Part shown: piece after piece, positions 1 to 8,705 of the stretch
How the letters are laid out: each line of letters begins with the position of its first letter
Position numbering within the stretch: the stretch's first letter is position 1
NCBI GenBank assembly: GCA_963715055.1
Contig: CAVQRB010000018.1
Coordinates: 456,771-520,770 of the forward strand
Reading direction: 5' to 3'
Length of the DNA: 64,000 bases
Source of the DNA: CAVQRB01 sp963715055
GTDB lineage: Bacteria; Pseudomonadota; Alphaproteobacteria; Rhodobacterales; Rhodobacteraceae
Notes under the pieces: generated by a model
What the model saw: only the letters and a program-made list of their open reading frames with translations
Database searches by the model: none
What the model was told of the DNA's origin: nothing
Translations under genes and position numbers: made by a program

Positions 1-1
1 T

Positions 2-73
2 GAAGCCGGCGGCATTGGGCTGGCCGAAGCCTTGTTCGAATCACTTAAGGAAAAATCAGATGCAGGATCATGA
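2..73 (+). CDS. C-terminal end of a flagellar rod-binding (FlgJ N-domain-like) protein, partial
   Basis: Only the last 23 residues lie in the window, reading EAGGIGLAEALFESLKEKS and then a stop. The GGIGLAEAL segment resembles the C-terminus of the short rod-binding proteins that alphaproteobacteria use in place of full FlgJ, which also carries a muramidase domain. The stop lies 14 bases inside the next gene, so the two are probably translationally coupled. The position just upstream of a FlgN-like gene and flagellin fits this reading, but the fragment is too short for a firm call. Confidence 0.5.
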   Translation, partial: EAGGIGLAEALFESLKEKSDAGS

Positions 74-419
74 GATGAATGGTGTCGTGGACGAACTGGA
101 TGATATTCTCGAGGCCGAGCGTGCAGCGCTTCTGTCCGGAAAGCTGGACGAGGTCGGTCGTTTGGTGCCCCGCAAGGAGACTCTGATCGATCAACTCACA
201 GGGGAGGCGCAAGGAGACTTGCCGCAATTGCGCGCCTTGAGCCAGAAGGTAAAGCGCAACCAGGCTCTTCTGGATAGCGCGCTGGAGGGGATAAGAACAG
301 TTGCGCGCCGCCTCGCGAGCTTGCGCAGGGTTCGCAGTGCATTGGATACCTACGATGCGCGCGGCACAAAAAAAACCATCGACATCGCGCCGGAAGCTTC
401 CGTGGAGAAACGGGCGTGA
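60..419 (+). CDS. flgN: FlgN-like flagellar export chaperone
   Basis: This 119-residue, mostly helical, charged protein has the size and heptad-like pattern of FlgN, the cytoplasmic chaperone for the hook-filament junction proteins FlgK and FlgL. The ATG at 60 was chosen because AAGGA lies at 47-51, eight bases upstream; the longer reading frame from position 15 has no such site. It overlaps the end of the upstream rod-binding gene. Family assignment rests on length, helix-rich composition and position between a rod gene and flagellin, because FlgN proteins are poorly conserved in sequence. Confidence 0.6.
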   Translation: MQDHEMNGVVDELDDILEAERAALLSGKLDEVGRLVPRKETLIDQLTGEAQGDLPQLRALSQKVKRNQALLDSALEGIRTVARRLASLRRVRSALDTYDARGTKKTIDIAPEASVEKRA

Positions 420-566
420 GCAAAATTGATTAAAAGCCGAAGCATTGCGGATGCCGCGTTTAGGGACTCCTTAGCTTTTGGCGCTGCATCTTGCCCCTGC
501 ATCCGAGGTCGGGTGGCGCGCCGTCGACAAAAACGATGGTAGCATTGGTCAGAAAGACAGTTTCGT

Positions 567-587
567 CCGAACGGATCATTCGTTCGG
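567..587 (+). promoter_or_regulatory. Short hairpin in the flagellin 5' leader
   Basis: CCGAACG (567-573) and CGTTCGG (581-587) are a perfect 7-base inverted repeat 43 bases before the flagellin start. In Caulobacter the FlbT protein acts on the 5' untranslated region of flagellin mRNA, and a flbT gene lies 1.7 kb downstream here. The hairpin is therefore a candidate target or RNA-stability element. No clear sigma-54 or sigma-28 promoter could be read in 420-630. Confidence 0.3.
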
Positions 588-630
588 GCACAATCCACGC
601 AAAGCGTGAATGATCAAAGGAACATGCTTC

Positions 631-1926
631 ATGTCGAGCATTCTTACCAATAACAGCGCGATGGTTGCGCTGCAGACCCTGAAATCCATAAACATGAACC
701 TTGGCAAGGTTCAAAGCGAGATCTCGACCGGTAAAACGGTTGAAAGTGCGAAAGACAATGCCGCGGTCTGGGCAATATCGAAAGTCATGTCTTCGGACGT
801 CAAGGGTTTCGAGGCTATTTCCGATTCGCTGTCTCTTGGCAGTGCGACCGTTGGCGTGGCCCTGAATGGCGCCGAGGCGATTACTGACCTGCTGACCGAA
901 GTCAAAGGCAAGATCGTCAACTCTCAGGAATCGAACGTTGACCGGAGCAAGATCCAGACGGATATCGTTGCACTGACCAAACAGATCACGTCGATCGTTG
1001 GCGCGGCTCAGTTCAATGGTCTGAATCTGTTGAACAAAGACGGTTCCGTCGCGATCCTGTCCTCTCTCGACCGAGACTCTGCAGGTTCGGTAACAGCCAA
1101 TGACATCACCATCGGTACAGTGAACCTGGGCACCAACGATGTCTCTCTGGATGCCGCTGGTACATACACTGCTGCTGGCGCTTCAGCCGTTGCCACCATC
1201 ACATCGAACGCGACCACTGCGGTGGCGTTTACCGGCACGGTCACCGAGGGAGTAGCCTATACACTCAACATCACCGGTGTTGGCACCGCGGCTGACCCCG
1301 CCGCAAGTTGGGATGAAATTACTTCCGCTGGCCAGACAAGCATGGCCAATACGGCTTATGTTGCGAGTGCAACCGACACGGCTGCCACGATTTCCGCAAA
1401 GTTGGCGGAGAATTTCAACTCGTGGAAAGCGGCTGAAGTTGCCGCGGGCAACATGTCCCAAGCAGACTCCGATGCCGTCGCAGTTACCGCGACCGCTACC
1501 GGCCTGAGCATCGCGACCACCGGTTTCGCAACTGGCTTTTCAGTTGTTGCCAGTATCGGTACCAACGTCGCCACAACAGCTGGTTTCGAACAGAAGAACG
1601 CTGGTGCTCTGAACGCGCTCACTGACATCGACGTGTCGACCTCGGAAGGTGCAAACGCGGCCCTCGATTTGATTGAAGGGCTGATTCAGACGTCGATCAA
1701 CACGGCGGCCGCCCTCGGGTCGGGCAGCAAGCAGATCCAAACGCAGTCCGACTTTGTGGGCAAGCTGACCGATCTGCTGACTTCTGGAATCGGCACGCTG
1801 GTCGATGCGGACATGGAAGCGGCTTCGGCGAAACTTCAGGCGCTGCAGACACAGCAGCAGCTGGGCGTTCAGGCACTTTCGATCGCCAATCAGGCACCGC
1901 AGACCATCCTGTCGCTCTTCCGGTAA
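631..1926 (+). CDS. fliC: Flagellin
   Basis: This 431-residue protein begins MSSILTNNSAMVALQTLKSI and ends LGVQALSIANQAPQTILSLFR, the paired N- and C-terminal coiled-coil D0/D1 segments of flagellins. The central part (about residues 150-330) is rich in Ala, Thr and Val with almost no basic residues, as expected for the surface-exposed variable domain. The start at 631 follows AAAGG at 616-620; an upstream in-frame ATG at 610 would add MIKGTCF, which is not flagellin-like. A perfect GC-rich hairpin follows the stop codon, then flaF and flbT, which control flagellin synthesis in alphaproteobacteria. Confidence 0.95.
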   Translation: MSSILTNNSAMVALQTLKSINMNLGKVQSEISTGKTVESAKDNAAVWAISKVMSSDVKGFEAISDSLSLGSATVGVALNGAEAITDLLTEVKGKIVNSQESNVDRSKIQTDIVALTKQITSIVGAAQFNGLNLLNKDGSVAILSSLDRDSAGSVTANDITIGTVNLGTNDVSLDAAGTYTAAGASAVATITSNATTAVAFTGTVTEGVAYTLNITGVGTAADPAASWDEITSAGQTSMANTAYVASATDTAATISAKLAENFNSWKAAEVAAGNMSQADSDAVAVTATATGLSIATTGFATGFSVVASIGTNVATTAGFEQKNAGALNALTDIDVSTSEGANAALDLIEGLIQTSINTAAALGSGSKQIQTQSDFVGKLTDLLTSGIGTLVDADMEAASAKLQALQTQQQLGVQALSIANQAPQTILSLFR

Positions 1927-1932
1927 TTACTG

Positions 1933-1960
1933 ACAGGGGCGCGGATGACCGCGCCCCTGT
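1933..1960 (+). terminator. Hairpin after flagellin
   Basis: A perfect 12-base inverted repeat (1933-1944 and 1949-1960, loop ATGA) begins seven bases after the flagellin stop. It lacks a strong T run, so it may be a weak terminator or a 3' stabiliser that raises flagellin mRNA relative to flaF-flbT. Confidence 0.65.
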
Positions 1961-2000
1961 TCAATCCTGAAAACTTACCAATCTTGGACAAGGCTTCGCC

Positions 2001-2372
2001 GTGAACGTATTTGCACAGGCCCAACGCGCCTACTCGCCAGCGCACGCCCCGACACGCACAGCAAGGAGCATCGAATATGACGTAATTGCTCGAATTACCT
2101 ATCGGATGAAGACCGCATTAAAAAACAAGGACTACCCCAGTTTGGCGGGCGCGTTGCATGAGAATAACAAGCTCTGGATGGCCTTTGCGATCGACGTGGC
2201 CAATCCCGAAAACCTTCTGCCTGATGACCTTCGCGCGCGCATTGTGTATCTGGCGGATTTCACGCGCCAACACACCCACAAAGTTCTGCAGAAAAAGGAA
2301 ACTGCCGTTCCGCTTATCGAGATAAACGCCGCCATAATGCGGGGACTCAAGCAAGAAGGGGTCGAGAAATGA
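2001..2372 (+). CDS. flaF: Flagellar biosynthesis regulator FlaF
   Basis: This 123-residue protein has the FlaF pattern: N-terminal NVFAQAQRAYS, then helices around NNKLWMAFAIDVANPENLLPD and RARIVYLADFT. FlaF is an alphaproteobacterial factor needed for flagellin translation or secretion and works against FlbT. The GTG at 2001 was chosen because it gives the typical FlaF N-terminus and is preceded by AAGG. Its stop overlaps the flbT start by four bases (ATGA), so the pair is coupled. Confidence 0.9.
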   Translation: MNVFAQAQRAYSPAHAPTRTARSIEYDVIARITYRMKTALKNKDYPSLAGALHENNKLWMAFAIDVANPENLLPDDLRARIVYLADFTRQHTHKVLQKKETAVPLIEINAAIMRGLKQEGVEK

Positions 2373-2773
2373 GTGGATTGGTATTGAAACTGAGCCCGAA
2401 AGAGAGGGTTTTGATCAATGGCGTCGTCATCGAAAACGGAGAGCGACGGAGTCGCTTGGCCATCATGACGCCAGACGCACACATCTTGCGTCTTCGAGAT
2501 GCTATTCATCCCGAAGATGCCAAAACGCCAGTAAAACGTCTGTGCTTTGCAATGCAGTTAGTACTGTCTGGGGATAAATCTCCTGAAGAATCTCATCTAC
2601 CGCTACTCAGGCAGATCGAGGAACTCAGTCAGATTTTCACTGATCATGACAGTCGAAATATACTTTCGGAAGCGACCGATGGCCTGGTGGCAAAACAGCA
2701 TTACAGGGCAATGAAAGCCTTGAAAACGCTTTTGCCCCGCGAAGCCAGGCTTTTGGCTGCTCGACCAAGCTAG
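2369..2773 (+). CDS. flbT: Flagellin post-transcriptional regulator FlbT
   Basis: This 134-residue protein starts MSGLVLKLSPKERVLINGVVI, a typical FlbT N-terminus. FlbT binds flagellin mRNA in the 5' leader and lowers its stability or translation until hook assembly is complete, as worked out in Caulobacter. It overlaps flaF by ATGA. The flaF-flbT pair directly downstream of flagellin is the usual alphaproteobacterial arrangement. Confidence 0.92.
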   Translation: MSGLVLKLSPKERVLINGVVIENGERRSRLAIMTPDAHILRLRDAIHPEDAKTPVKRLCFAMQLVLSGDKSPEESHLPLLRQIEELSQIFTDHDSRNILSEATDGLVAKQHYRAMKALKTLLPREARLLAARPS

Positions 2774-3070
2774 CCGAAAGTCAGATTTGGAAAGCGATTA
2801 CGGCCGCGATAAATCAATTTCGCAAAAGTCCGGTTCTTAGCTTCTTGCTGTGCTTTGCAGACTGCGTTCAATAAAGTGCAAGAAAACAAGCTGAAATGCA
2901 GGGACAGAGACACCCTAGAAACGATTGAAGAGCGAGATTGTGCGAGAAACCAGCGAATTATTTCCGGCGCTACAGGATTAGCGAAGGAGAGGTTTCTGGA
3001 AGATGAGATGTTCGAAATACTATCTGGCGGGATGTACAATCTAGAAAATTGCCAAGCCCTCGGCCAAGAG
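2774..3070. other. Region without a supportable gene
   Basis: Together with the hairpin that follows it, this gap of about 330 bases between flbT and the first IS3 relic is AT-richer than its neighbours. A 73-codon reading frame (2855-3076) starts inside it, but no family resemblance or good ribosome site was seen. It may be the remnant of a gene cut by IS activity. Confidence 0.4.
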
Positions 3071-3106
3071 AAGTGATGTTGCTTGCCTAGTGTAGCAACA
3101 TCACTT
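3071..3106. repeat. Perfect 13-base inverted repeat abutting an IS3 end
   Basis: AAGTGATGTTGCT (3071-3083) and AGCAACATCACTT (3094-3106) form a perfect stem with a 10-base loop. The likely IS3 left end begins at about 3108. No T run follows on either strand. It could be an old terminator into which the IS inserted. Confidence 0.6.
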
Positions 3107-3107
3107 G

Positions 3108-4264
3108 TGAGCTATCACCGCAAAACTGGACACTGACATAGGCTGAGATTTGCAGTCTGCTGATCTTCAAGAGAAAGGCGATCAGCGATCTCGAAACGCA
3201 GGCAGCACGCGCCTGAGTTCAAAGCTAAGGTCACGCTGGAAGCCCTGAAAGGCGAGGAGACCGCCGCCGAGCTGGCAAGCCAATTCGGGGTTCACCCGAC
3301 GATGATTGACCAATGGAAATGCGCTTTGCTCGAGGACGCGTCCGGCGTGTCCGAACGCGGCTGACGGAAGCGGCCAGCGATTGATGAGGGGCAAGTGCAA
3401 GAGTTGCACGACAAGATCGGGGAACTGGCGGTGGCCAACTCTTTTTTTGGAAAGAAAGTTGAAGCCCTGGGGCGGGACGTGGAGCGCAGCATGATAGAGC
3501 CTGAGCATCTAAAGCTGTCGATAGGCCAGCAGTGCAATTTGTTTTCGATTGCGCGATCATCTTTTTACTATGTGCGTAAAGGGGAGACCGAGCAGAACCT
3601 CGGCCTGATGCGGCTGATTGATGAACAATTCCCGGAAACGCCGGTCTTGGGTGTCCGTCAGATGACCTGGCACCTGCGCAACGAAGTGCATCTAGTGAAT
3701 GAGAAGCGCATCCGCCGGCTGATGCGCCTGATGCCGATCTTTCAGAAGCCCAATACCAGCAAGTCGGCGAAGGGGCACAAGTCCTATCCCTACCTGCTGA
3801 GAGGTCTGCCTGAGGATCGTCCGAAACAGGTCTGGTGCTCGGACATGACCTATCTGCCCACACGGTAGGGATTCCTTTATCTGGTCGCCATCATGGACTG
3901 GCACACCCGCAAGGTCTTGGCCTGGCGCATCTCGAACACGCTAGAGGCTAACTTCTGCATCAAGGCGCTGAACGAGGCCATTCACAAGTTCGGTCCGCCC
4001 GAGATCATGAACACCGATCAGGGCAGTCAGCTCACGTCTTTCGCCTGGACGGACCGGTTGCGCCAGACCGGGGTGCGTATCTCGATGGATGGCAAGGGCC
4101 GGTTCCTCGACAACATCTCCATCGAGCGACTGTGGCGGACCCTGAAATACGAATGCGTCTACCTGCATGCCTGGGAGACCGGCTCGAAAGCAAAGGCAGG
4201 CATTCGGAAATGGATGACTTTCTACAACTACCAACGCTCACACTCGGCCCTTGGCGGCAGGCTT
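3108..4264 (+). mobile_element. Decayed IS3-family element (first copy)
   Basis: The left end reads TGAGCTATCACCGCAAAACT, a terminal sequence seen in IS3-family elements of Rhodobacteraceae. An OrfA-like reading (about 3200-3364) contains EFKAKVTLEALKGEETAAEL, a transposase helix-turn-helix segment, then meets a TGA at 3362-3364. A run of seven T bases near 3444 shifts the frame again. The right side ends abruptly near 4264, where the oppositely oriented second IS begins, so the right terminal repeat is missing. The element should be immobile. Confidence 0.8.
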
Positions 4265-4303
4265 CCTTCCGTGGTCAGTTTCTGCTGTCTTTCTCCGAAG
4301 TAA
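3491..4303 (+). pseudogene. IS3-family transposase OrfB, broken by a stop codon and truncated
   Basis: The reading resembles the OrfB catalytic integrase: QVWCSDMTYLPTR, then a TAG at 3866-3868, then GFLYLVAIMDWHTRKVLAWR, MNTDQGSQLTSFAW and LDNISIERLWRTLKYE. These carry the DDE-type Asp, Asp and Glu residues. The natural C-terminus is lost after HSALGG near 4262, where sequence of the next IS replaces it. The in-frame stop and truncation make this a non-functional copy. Confidence 0.85.
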
Positions 4304-5042
4304 CCGGGCGACAGCATTCCGTTGTTCGTGTGCTTGCGATTGGGGTCGTGGAAGAGCTCAATGTATTCGAACACATCCCGTCTGGCCGCGGCGCGTGTTG
4401 GATATGTGCGGCGTCTGATCCGTTCCCGTTTCAGCAGTTGGAAGAAACTCTCTGCAACGGCATTGTCATGGCAATTCCCGCGATGTCCCATGCTTGGTTC
4501 AAGGTTGTGCTGACGAAAGAAGAGTTGCCATTCGCGGCTGGTGAATTGGGAGCCTTGGTCGGAATGCACCGTGACCTGACCCTTGGGCTTGCGTCGCCAC
4601 ACGGCCATGAGCAGGGTCTGAATGGCAAGGTCCGTGGTCATTCGGGATTGAGCGGACCAGCCGACAACCCGGCGCGAGAACAGATCGATGACGACGCAAA
4701 GGTACAGCCAGCCCTCGTGGGTTTTGATGTAGGCAATGTCGTCGTCCATTGGGCTCGGACCAATGGCGCCACAATGAACAACCCCAGACCTGATCGGGCT
4801 GAGACGCATCGAATCGCTGCTCCAGCCTGTTCTCGGCAACTACCGCAGGCTTGCCGCCATATCGGCCGGGGCCACGCCTGTAGTCGATCTGCGCAGCGAT
4901 CTCGTCCAGCGACGCGCGGCCGATCGCCCATCGCTCCCTCCGCGCAAGCGGGAAATCGTGAACCGCCGGCTCCGGCTTCAGCCGGATCAAGGTCACGCGT
5001 CAGAGCAGATCGCATTAATTTATTAATGCGCATCAGTCCCAA
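4265..5042 (-). pseudogene. Second IS3-family transposase relic, opposite orientation, frameshifted
   Basis: On the minus strand the part at 4265-4760 reads AYIKTHEGWLYLCVVIDLFS, HSDQGSQFTSREWQLFF, NCHDNAVAESFFQLLKRERI and HTNNGMLSPGYF, a clear IS3 OrfB catalytic domain of a different subgroup from the first copy. Upstream (4770-4996) related sequence (RRGPGRYGGKPAVVAENRLE) is in another frame, so at least one frameshift separates the halves. The N-terminus and OrfA are absent. The two relics face each other tail to tail. Confidence 0.85.
5011..5030. repeat. Perfect 8-base AT-rich inverted repeat
   Basis: CGCATTAA, a TTTA spacer and TTAATGCG lie between the IS relic and the transglycosylase gene. 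It may be an operator, a weak terminator or an IS-derived end. No function can be assigned. Confidence 0.4.
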
Positions 5043-5134
5043 GCTGTAGCTGCCAATCAGTTACAGAATATAAACCCTCCTGGAATAGTTTCGGTATTGT
5101 TGAAGCCGCAGAACGCGGTCTTTTCGGAGCAGTC

Positions 5135-5848
5135 GTGCCAGTATTTCCAAAAAACCGTACTTTCCCGCTCTTGCTCACCTTTGCATGTCTCGTTCTATTG
5201 CAGGCCAACGGGGCCAGATCCGCAACCGATGCCGCGGAAATGTGCGATCGGGCTGCCAAACTGGCGTCCGACGAGACCGGCGTTCCATATTCGGTTCTCA
5301 GGGCGATCACCAGAACCGAAACCGGCCGAAAGATCGAAGGCGTCCTGAAACCCTGGGCCTGGGCAGTCAACGTCGAGGGAGCCGGATATTGGTTTGATAC
5401 CAAAGCCGCGGCGAAAGACTATGTAAACGGGCATTTCCGGCAAGGACGAAGAAGCATCGACGTAGGATGTTTCCAGGTCAATTTCCATTGGCACGGACAC
5501 GCATTCCGGTCGCTGGACGAGATGCTCGATCCTGTGGCCAATGCCCGATATGCGGCGAATTTCCTGGCCAAGCTCTTCGAGGAAACCGGTGCCTGGTCCA
5601 GTGCCGTGGGCGCATATCATTCGCGAACGGCTGAATATGCGACCAGATACGTCGCACGCTTCAACGAAGTCTTTGCAGAAAGCCAGTCGCACGACCCGGG
5701 GTCTGTAGTCGCGCCTGGCCTTTCGGAACGACGGAACGATTTCCCGCTTCTGCGCATGAATTCAGGGCCTTCTCAAATGGGTTCCCTGGTACCTTTGGGT
5801 AACACATCGCGGCGGACTCTTTTCGACAACCTTGGCGGCAAAAGCTGA
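5135..5848 (+). CDS. Lytic transglycosylase (SLT domain), flagellar
   Basis: This 237-residue protein has an N-terminal signal segment (about residues 8-30) and an SLT-type lysozyme-like fold: VPYSVLRAITRTETGR with the likely catalytic Glu, DVGCFQVNFHWHGHAF and a helix around NARYAANFLAKLFEETGAW. It would cut peptidoglycan in the periplasm so that the flagellar rod can pass. The GTG start at 5135 follows GGAG at 5126-5129. It lies five bases upstream of flhA and is probably co-transcribed with it. The first 100 bases upstream border IS debris, so its native promoter may have been altered. Confidence 0.85.
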   Translation: MPVFPKNRTFPLLLTFACLVLLQANGARSATDAAEMCDRAAKLASDETGVPYSVLRAITRTETGRKIEGVLKPWAWAVNVEGAGYWFDTKAAAKDYVNGHFRQGRRSIDVGCFQVNFHWHGHAFRSLDEMLDPVANARYAANFLAKLFEETGAWSSAVGAYHSRTAEYATRYVARFNEVFAESQSHDPGSVVAPGLSERRNDFPLLRMNSGPSQMGSLVPLGNTSRRTLFDNLGGKS

Positions 5849-5853
5849 AACCA

Positions 5854-7938
5854 ATGAAAAATCTCTCACGCGCTAACTTTTTCAATCCTACCATTCTGCT
5901 GGCGGTCGCCTTGATGGCAATCATCGTCATGATGATCCTGCCAATGCCGGCCTGGGTTCTTGATGTCGGTTTGGCCATTTCATTCGCCCTCGCGATCCTG
6001 ATTTTCACAATCACACTGTTCATCGAGCGACCGCTCGATTTTTCGGCCTTCCCGACCATCCTGCTGGCGTCCTTGATGTTGCGGTTGTCGCTCAACGTAT
6101 CGTCGACGAAACTGATCATCGGTGAGGGTCACACCGGCACCGATGCAGCCGGAGAGGTGATCGAGAGTTTTGCCCAGTTCGTCATGGGAGGCAGCGTTTT
6201 TCTCGGTCTCGTGGTGTTTTGCGTCCTGCTGATCGTGAATTTCATGGTCATTACGAAGGGCGCGACGCGCATGGCGGAAGTGGGTGCACGCTTTGCGCTC
6301 GATGGCATGCCCGGCAAGCAACTCGCGATCGACAGCGACATGGCTGCAGGCGCGATCACCCATGCCGAGGCCAGGGAAAGGCGTGAGCGCGAACAACAGG
6401 AAACGACTTTCTTTGGTTCGCTCGACGGCGCGTCGAAATTTGTCAAAGGTGATGCGGTCGCCGGTCTGCTGATCACCTTGTTGAACCTCGTGGCCGGATT
6501 GATCATGGGAATTTTCGTCCATGGCATGCCAGTCGGTCAGGCTTTTGAAACTTATGCGATATTGACAGTCGGGGACGGCCTGGTGTCGCAGATACCCGCA
6601 GTCATCATCTCGATTGCCTCAGCGCTTCTTCTGGCCAGAGGTGGGACGCAGGGTGCCACAGATCTTGCGGTCTTCAGCCAGTTGGGAAAACACCCCCAGG
6701 CGCTTGCGACGGTTGCCGCCTTGATGGTCGTTTTCGCGTTGTTCCCGGGGCTGCCTTTCGGACCCTTCATTGCAGGAGGCGCTTTTCTGGGCGGGCTCTC
6801 CTTCTGGCTGGCGAAAAAGGCGAAGCTCAAGAAAGCGACAGGACCGTCCCTTGAGAAGAAGGCTGAGCCAGTAAAGGAAAAACAGCTTGGCGATATCCTG
6901 GAGATTGACGACGTGCATGTGGAGTTCGCGCCGGACCTCGTCAACATGGTTCTCGACCCGGGGACCGGGCTTGACGCGCGCATTGCCAACATGCGGACTC
7001 ATATCGCTTCGGTCTACGGTCTGATCCTTCCCGAAATCAGACTAACCGACAATCCGATGCTGCCGGTTGGAACCTATGTCTTGCTGATCCAGGGTGTGGA
7101 GCAGGCGCGAGCTCAGCTCAATGCGGAGCAGGTCCTGGCACTCATTCCCGAAGGCAGGACCGCGCTGCCGAAAGGGTCGGATACGACAGAACCGGTCTAC
7201 GGCGCACCCGCGCGCTGGATCAACAGCAGGGACCAGGAAAAAGCGGCACTGGATGGGCTGACGATCGTGACACCCGCAGAGATCCTCGCGACCCATCTGC
7301 TCGAAACGGTGAAGCGGAACTTCGCGCGTCTTTTGACCCTGAAGTCGCTGCGCAGGCTCTTGGGAGAGATGGTGAAGATCTCAAATCCGGCGCGTGCGGA
7401 TGCCAACCGCAAGTTGCTCGATGAAATGATCCCGGACAAGGTCCCGATCGATATTCTGCATGCCGTTTTGAAACTTCTGCTCGAAGAACAGGTGTCGATC
7501 AGGAACATGCCTCTGATCCTTGAAGCCATCGCGGAAGCGCGCGGCAGAAGCGTCCAGCCCGAGGCGATATGCGAACACGTCCGCCAAAGGCTCGGATTCC
7601 AGCTGGTTGCCGAAATGAAGCGGGATGACGGAACGTTGCCCTTGATCCAGCTCGCACCGGAATGGGAGGATACTTTCACCTCCTACCAGGTGGAAGCCGA
7701 CCGCGGTCTGGATATCGCACTGCCGCCTGATGTCTTCAATCATCTGGCCGAGAACGTCTCAATCAAGATCAGATCGACTACCCAGAACGGCATCCACGCC
7801 GCCATTGTGACGAACACGCGGCGGCGTCGCTTTCTCAAGACCGTGCTGCGGGCCAAGGGGATCAACAATCCTGTCTTCTCGTTCGAGGAGATCGGACTGG
7901 ATGCCAAGCCCGCGCTGGTCGGCGTCGTAGCGGCATGA
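5854..7938 (+). CDS. flhA: Flagellar export apparatus protein FlhA
   Basis: This 694-residue protein has about seven to eight N-terminal membrane segments (residues 15-310), the family signature region around GARFALDGMPGKQLAIDSDMA, and a large cytoplasmic domain (about 340-690) that docks chaperone-substrate complexes. FlhA forms the nonameric ring and proton channel of the flagellar type III secretion system. Its stop overlaps the fliR start by four bases. It should not be confused with the formaldehyde dehydrogenase that is also called flhA in Paracoccus and lies at 26249. Confidence 0.97.
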   Translation: MKNLSRANFFNPTILLAVALMAIIVMMILPMPAWVLDVGLAISFALAILIFTITLFIERPLDFSAFPTILLASLMLRLSLNVSSTKLIIGEGHTGTDAAGEVIESFAQFVMGGSVFLGLVVFCVLLIVNFMVITKGATRMAEVGARFALDGMPGKQLAIDSDMAAGAITHAEARERREREQQETTFFGSLDGASKFVKGDAVAGLLITLLNLVAGLIMGIFVHGMPVGQAFETYAILTVGDGLVSQIPAVIISIASALLLARGGTQGATDLAVFSQLGKHPQALATVAALMVVFALFPGLPFGPFIAGGAFLGGLSFWLAKKAKLKKATGPSLEKKAEPVKEKQLGDILEIDDVHVEFAPDLVNMVLDPGTGLDARIANMRTHIASVYGLILPEIRLTDNPMLPVGTYVLLIQGVEQARAQLNAEQVLALIPEGRTALPKGSDTTEPVYGAPARWINSRDQEKAALDGLTIVTPAEILATHLLETVKRNFARLLTLKSLRRLLGEMVKISNPARADANRKLLDEMIPDKVPIDILHAVLKLLLEEQVSIRNMPLILEAIAEARGRSVQPEAICEHVRQRLGFQLVAEMKRDDGTLPLIQLAPEWEDTFTSYQVEADRGLDIALPPDVFNHLAENVSIKIRSTTQNGIHAAIVTNTRRRRFLKTVLRAKGINNPVFSFEEIGLDAKPALVGVVAA

Positions 7939-8705
7939 CCTTGCTTGAGCAGCTTTTGCCCGAAGCGCAGGCGTACCTCTTCCACGGTTTTGTCGTGTTC
8001 CTCAGAGTGGCGGCCATGGCGGCGCTGCTGCCGGCTTTTGGCGAGCAGAACGTTCCCGCCCGAATCAAGATCATTGTTGCGCTTGCCTTCACCCTGATCG
8101 TCGCCCCGGCTCTGCCGGAATCACATTTCGAGGGGGCGGCAGGAAACCTGCCGCTGCTCGTCTTGACCGAAGTTCTCGCGGGATTGGCGCTCGGACTGGG
8201 CATCAGGCTTTTTGTCCTCGCGCTCCAAACCGCGGGTTCGATCGCGGCACAATCGACATCGCTCTCTCAGGTCCTCGGCGGGGCGGCAGTCGATCCGCTG
8301 CCGGCCATGGGGTATATTCTCATCGTTGCCGGGCTGGCGCTGGCCGTGATGAACGGATTGCACGTGAAGGCGGCGCAGCTGATCATCCTGTCCTACGATG
8401 TCCTGCCCTTGGGTCGTTTCCCGGCGGCCTCCGATTTGTCGGAATGGGGGGTGCAGCAGGTCGCGCGGGCCTTCTCTCTCGCATTTTCGCTTGCGGCCCC
8501 CTTCGTGATTCTCTCCGTGCTCTATAATTTTGCCTTGGGCGCCATCAACAAGGCGATGCCCCAACTCATGGTGGCCTTTGTCGGAGCGCCGGTAATCACC
8601 TTGGGCGGACTTTTCATCCTGATGATTTCGGCGCCGACGATTCTGCTGGTCTGGCTCCGGGCGATGGACGGCTTTCTGGCCAATCCGTTCGGGCCGCTCC
8701 CATGA
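7935..8705 (+). CDS. fliR: Flagellar export apparatus protein FliR
   Basis: This 256-residue membrane protein has five to six hydrophobic segments and FliR landmarks such as FGEQNVPARIKIIVALAF near the N-terminus and GAPVITLGGLFILMISAPT near the C-terminus. FliR is part of the FliP-FliQ-FliR export gate. It overlaps both flhA and flhB by ATGA, so the three genes form a tight operon. Confidence 0.96.
   Translation: MTLLEQLLPEAQAYLFHGFVVFLRVAAMAALLPAFGEQNVPARIKIIVALAFTLIVAPALPESHFEGAAGNLPLLVLTEVLAGLALGLGIRLFVLALQTAGSIAAQSTSLSQVLGGAAVDPLPAMGYILIVAGLALAVMNGLHVKAAQLIILSYDVLPLGRFPAASDLSEWGVQQVARAFSLAFSLAAPFVILSVLYNFALGAINKAMPQLMVAFVGAPVITLGGLFILMISAPTILLVWLRAMDGFLANPFGPLP

Noticed and set aside
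2855..3076. A 73-codon frame between flbT and the first IS3
   Set aside because: No good ribosome site or resemblance, and its stop lies inside an inverted repeat. It was kept only as part of an unexplained region.
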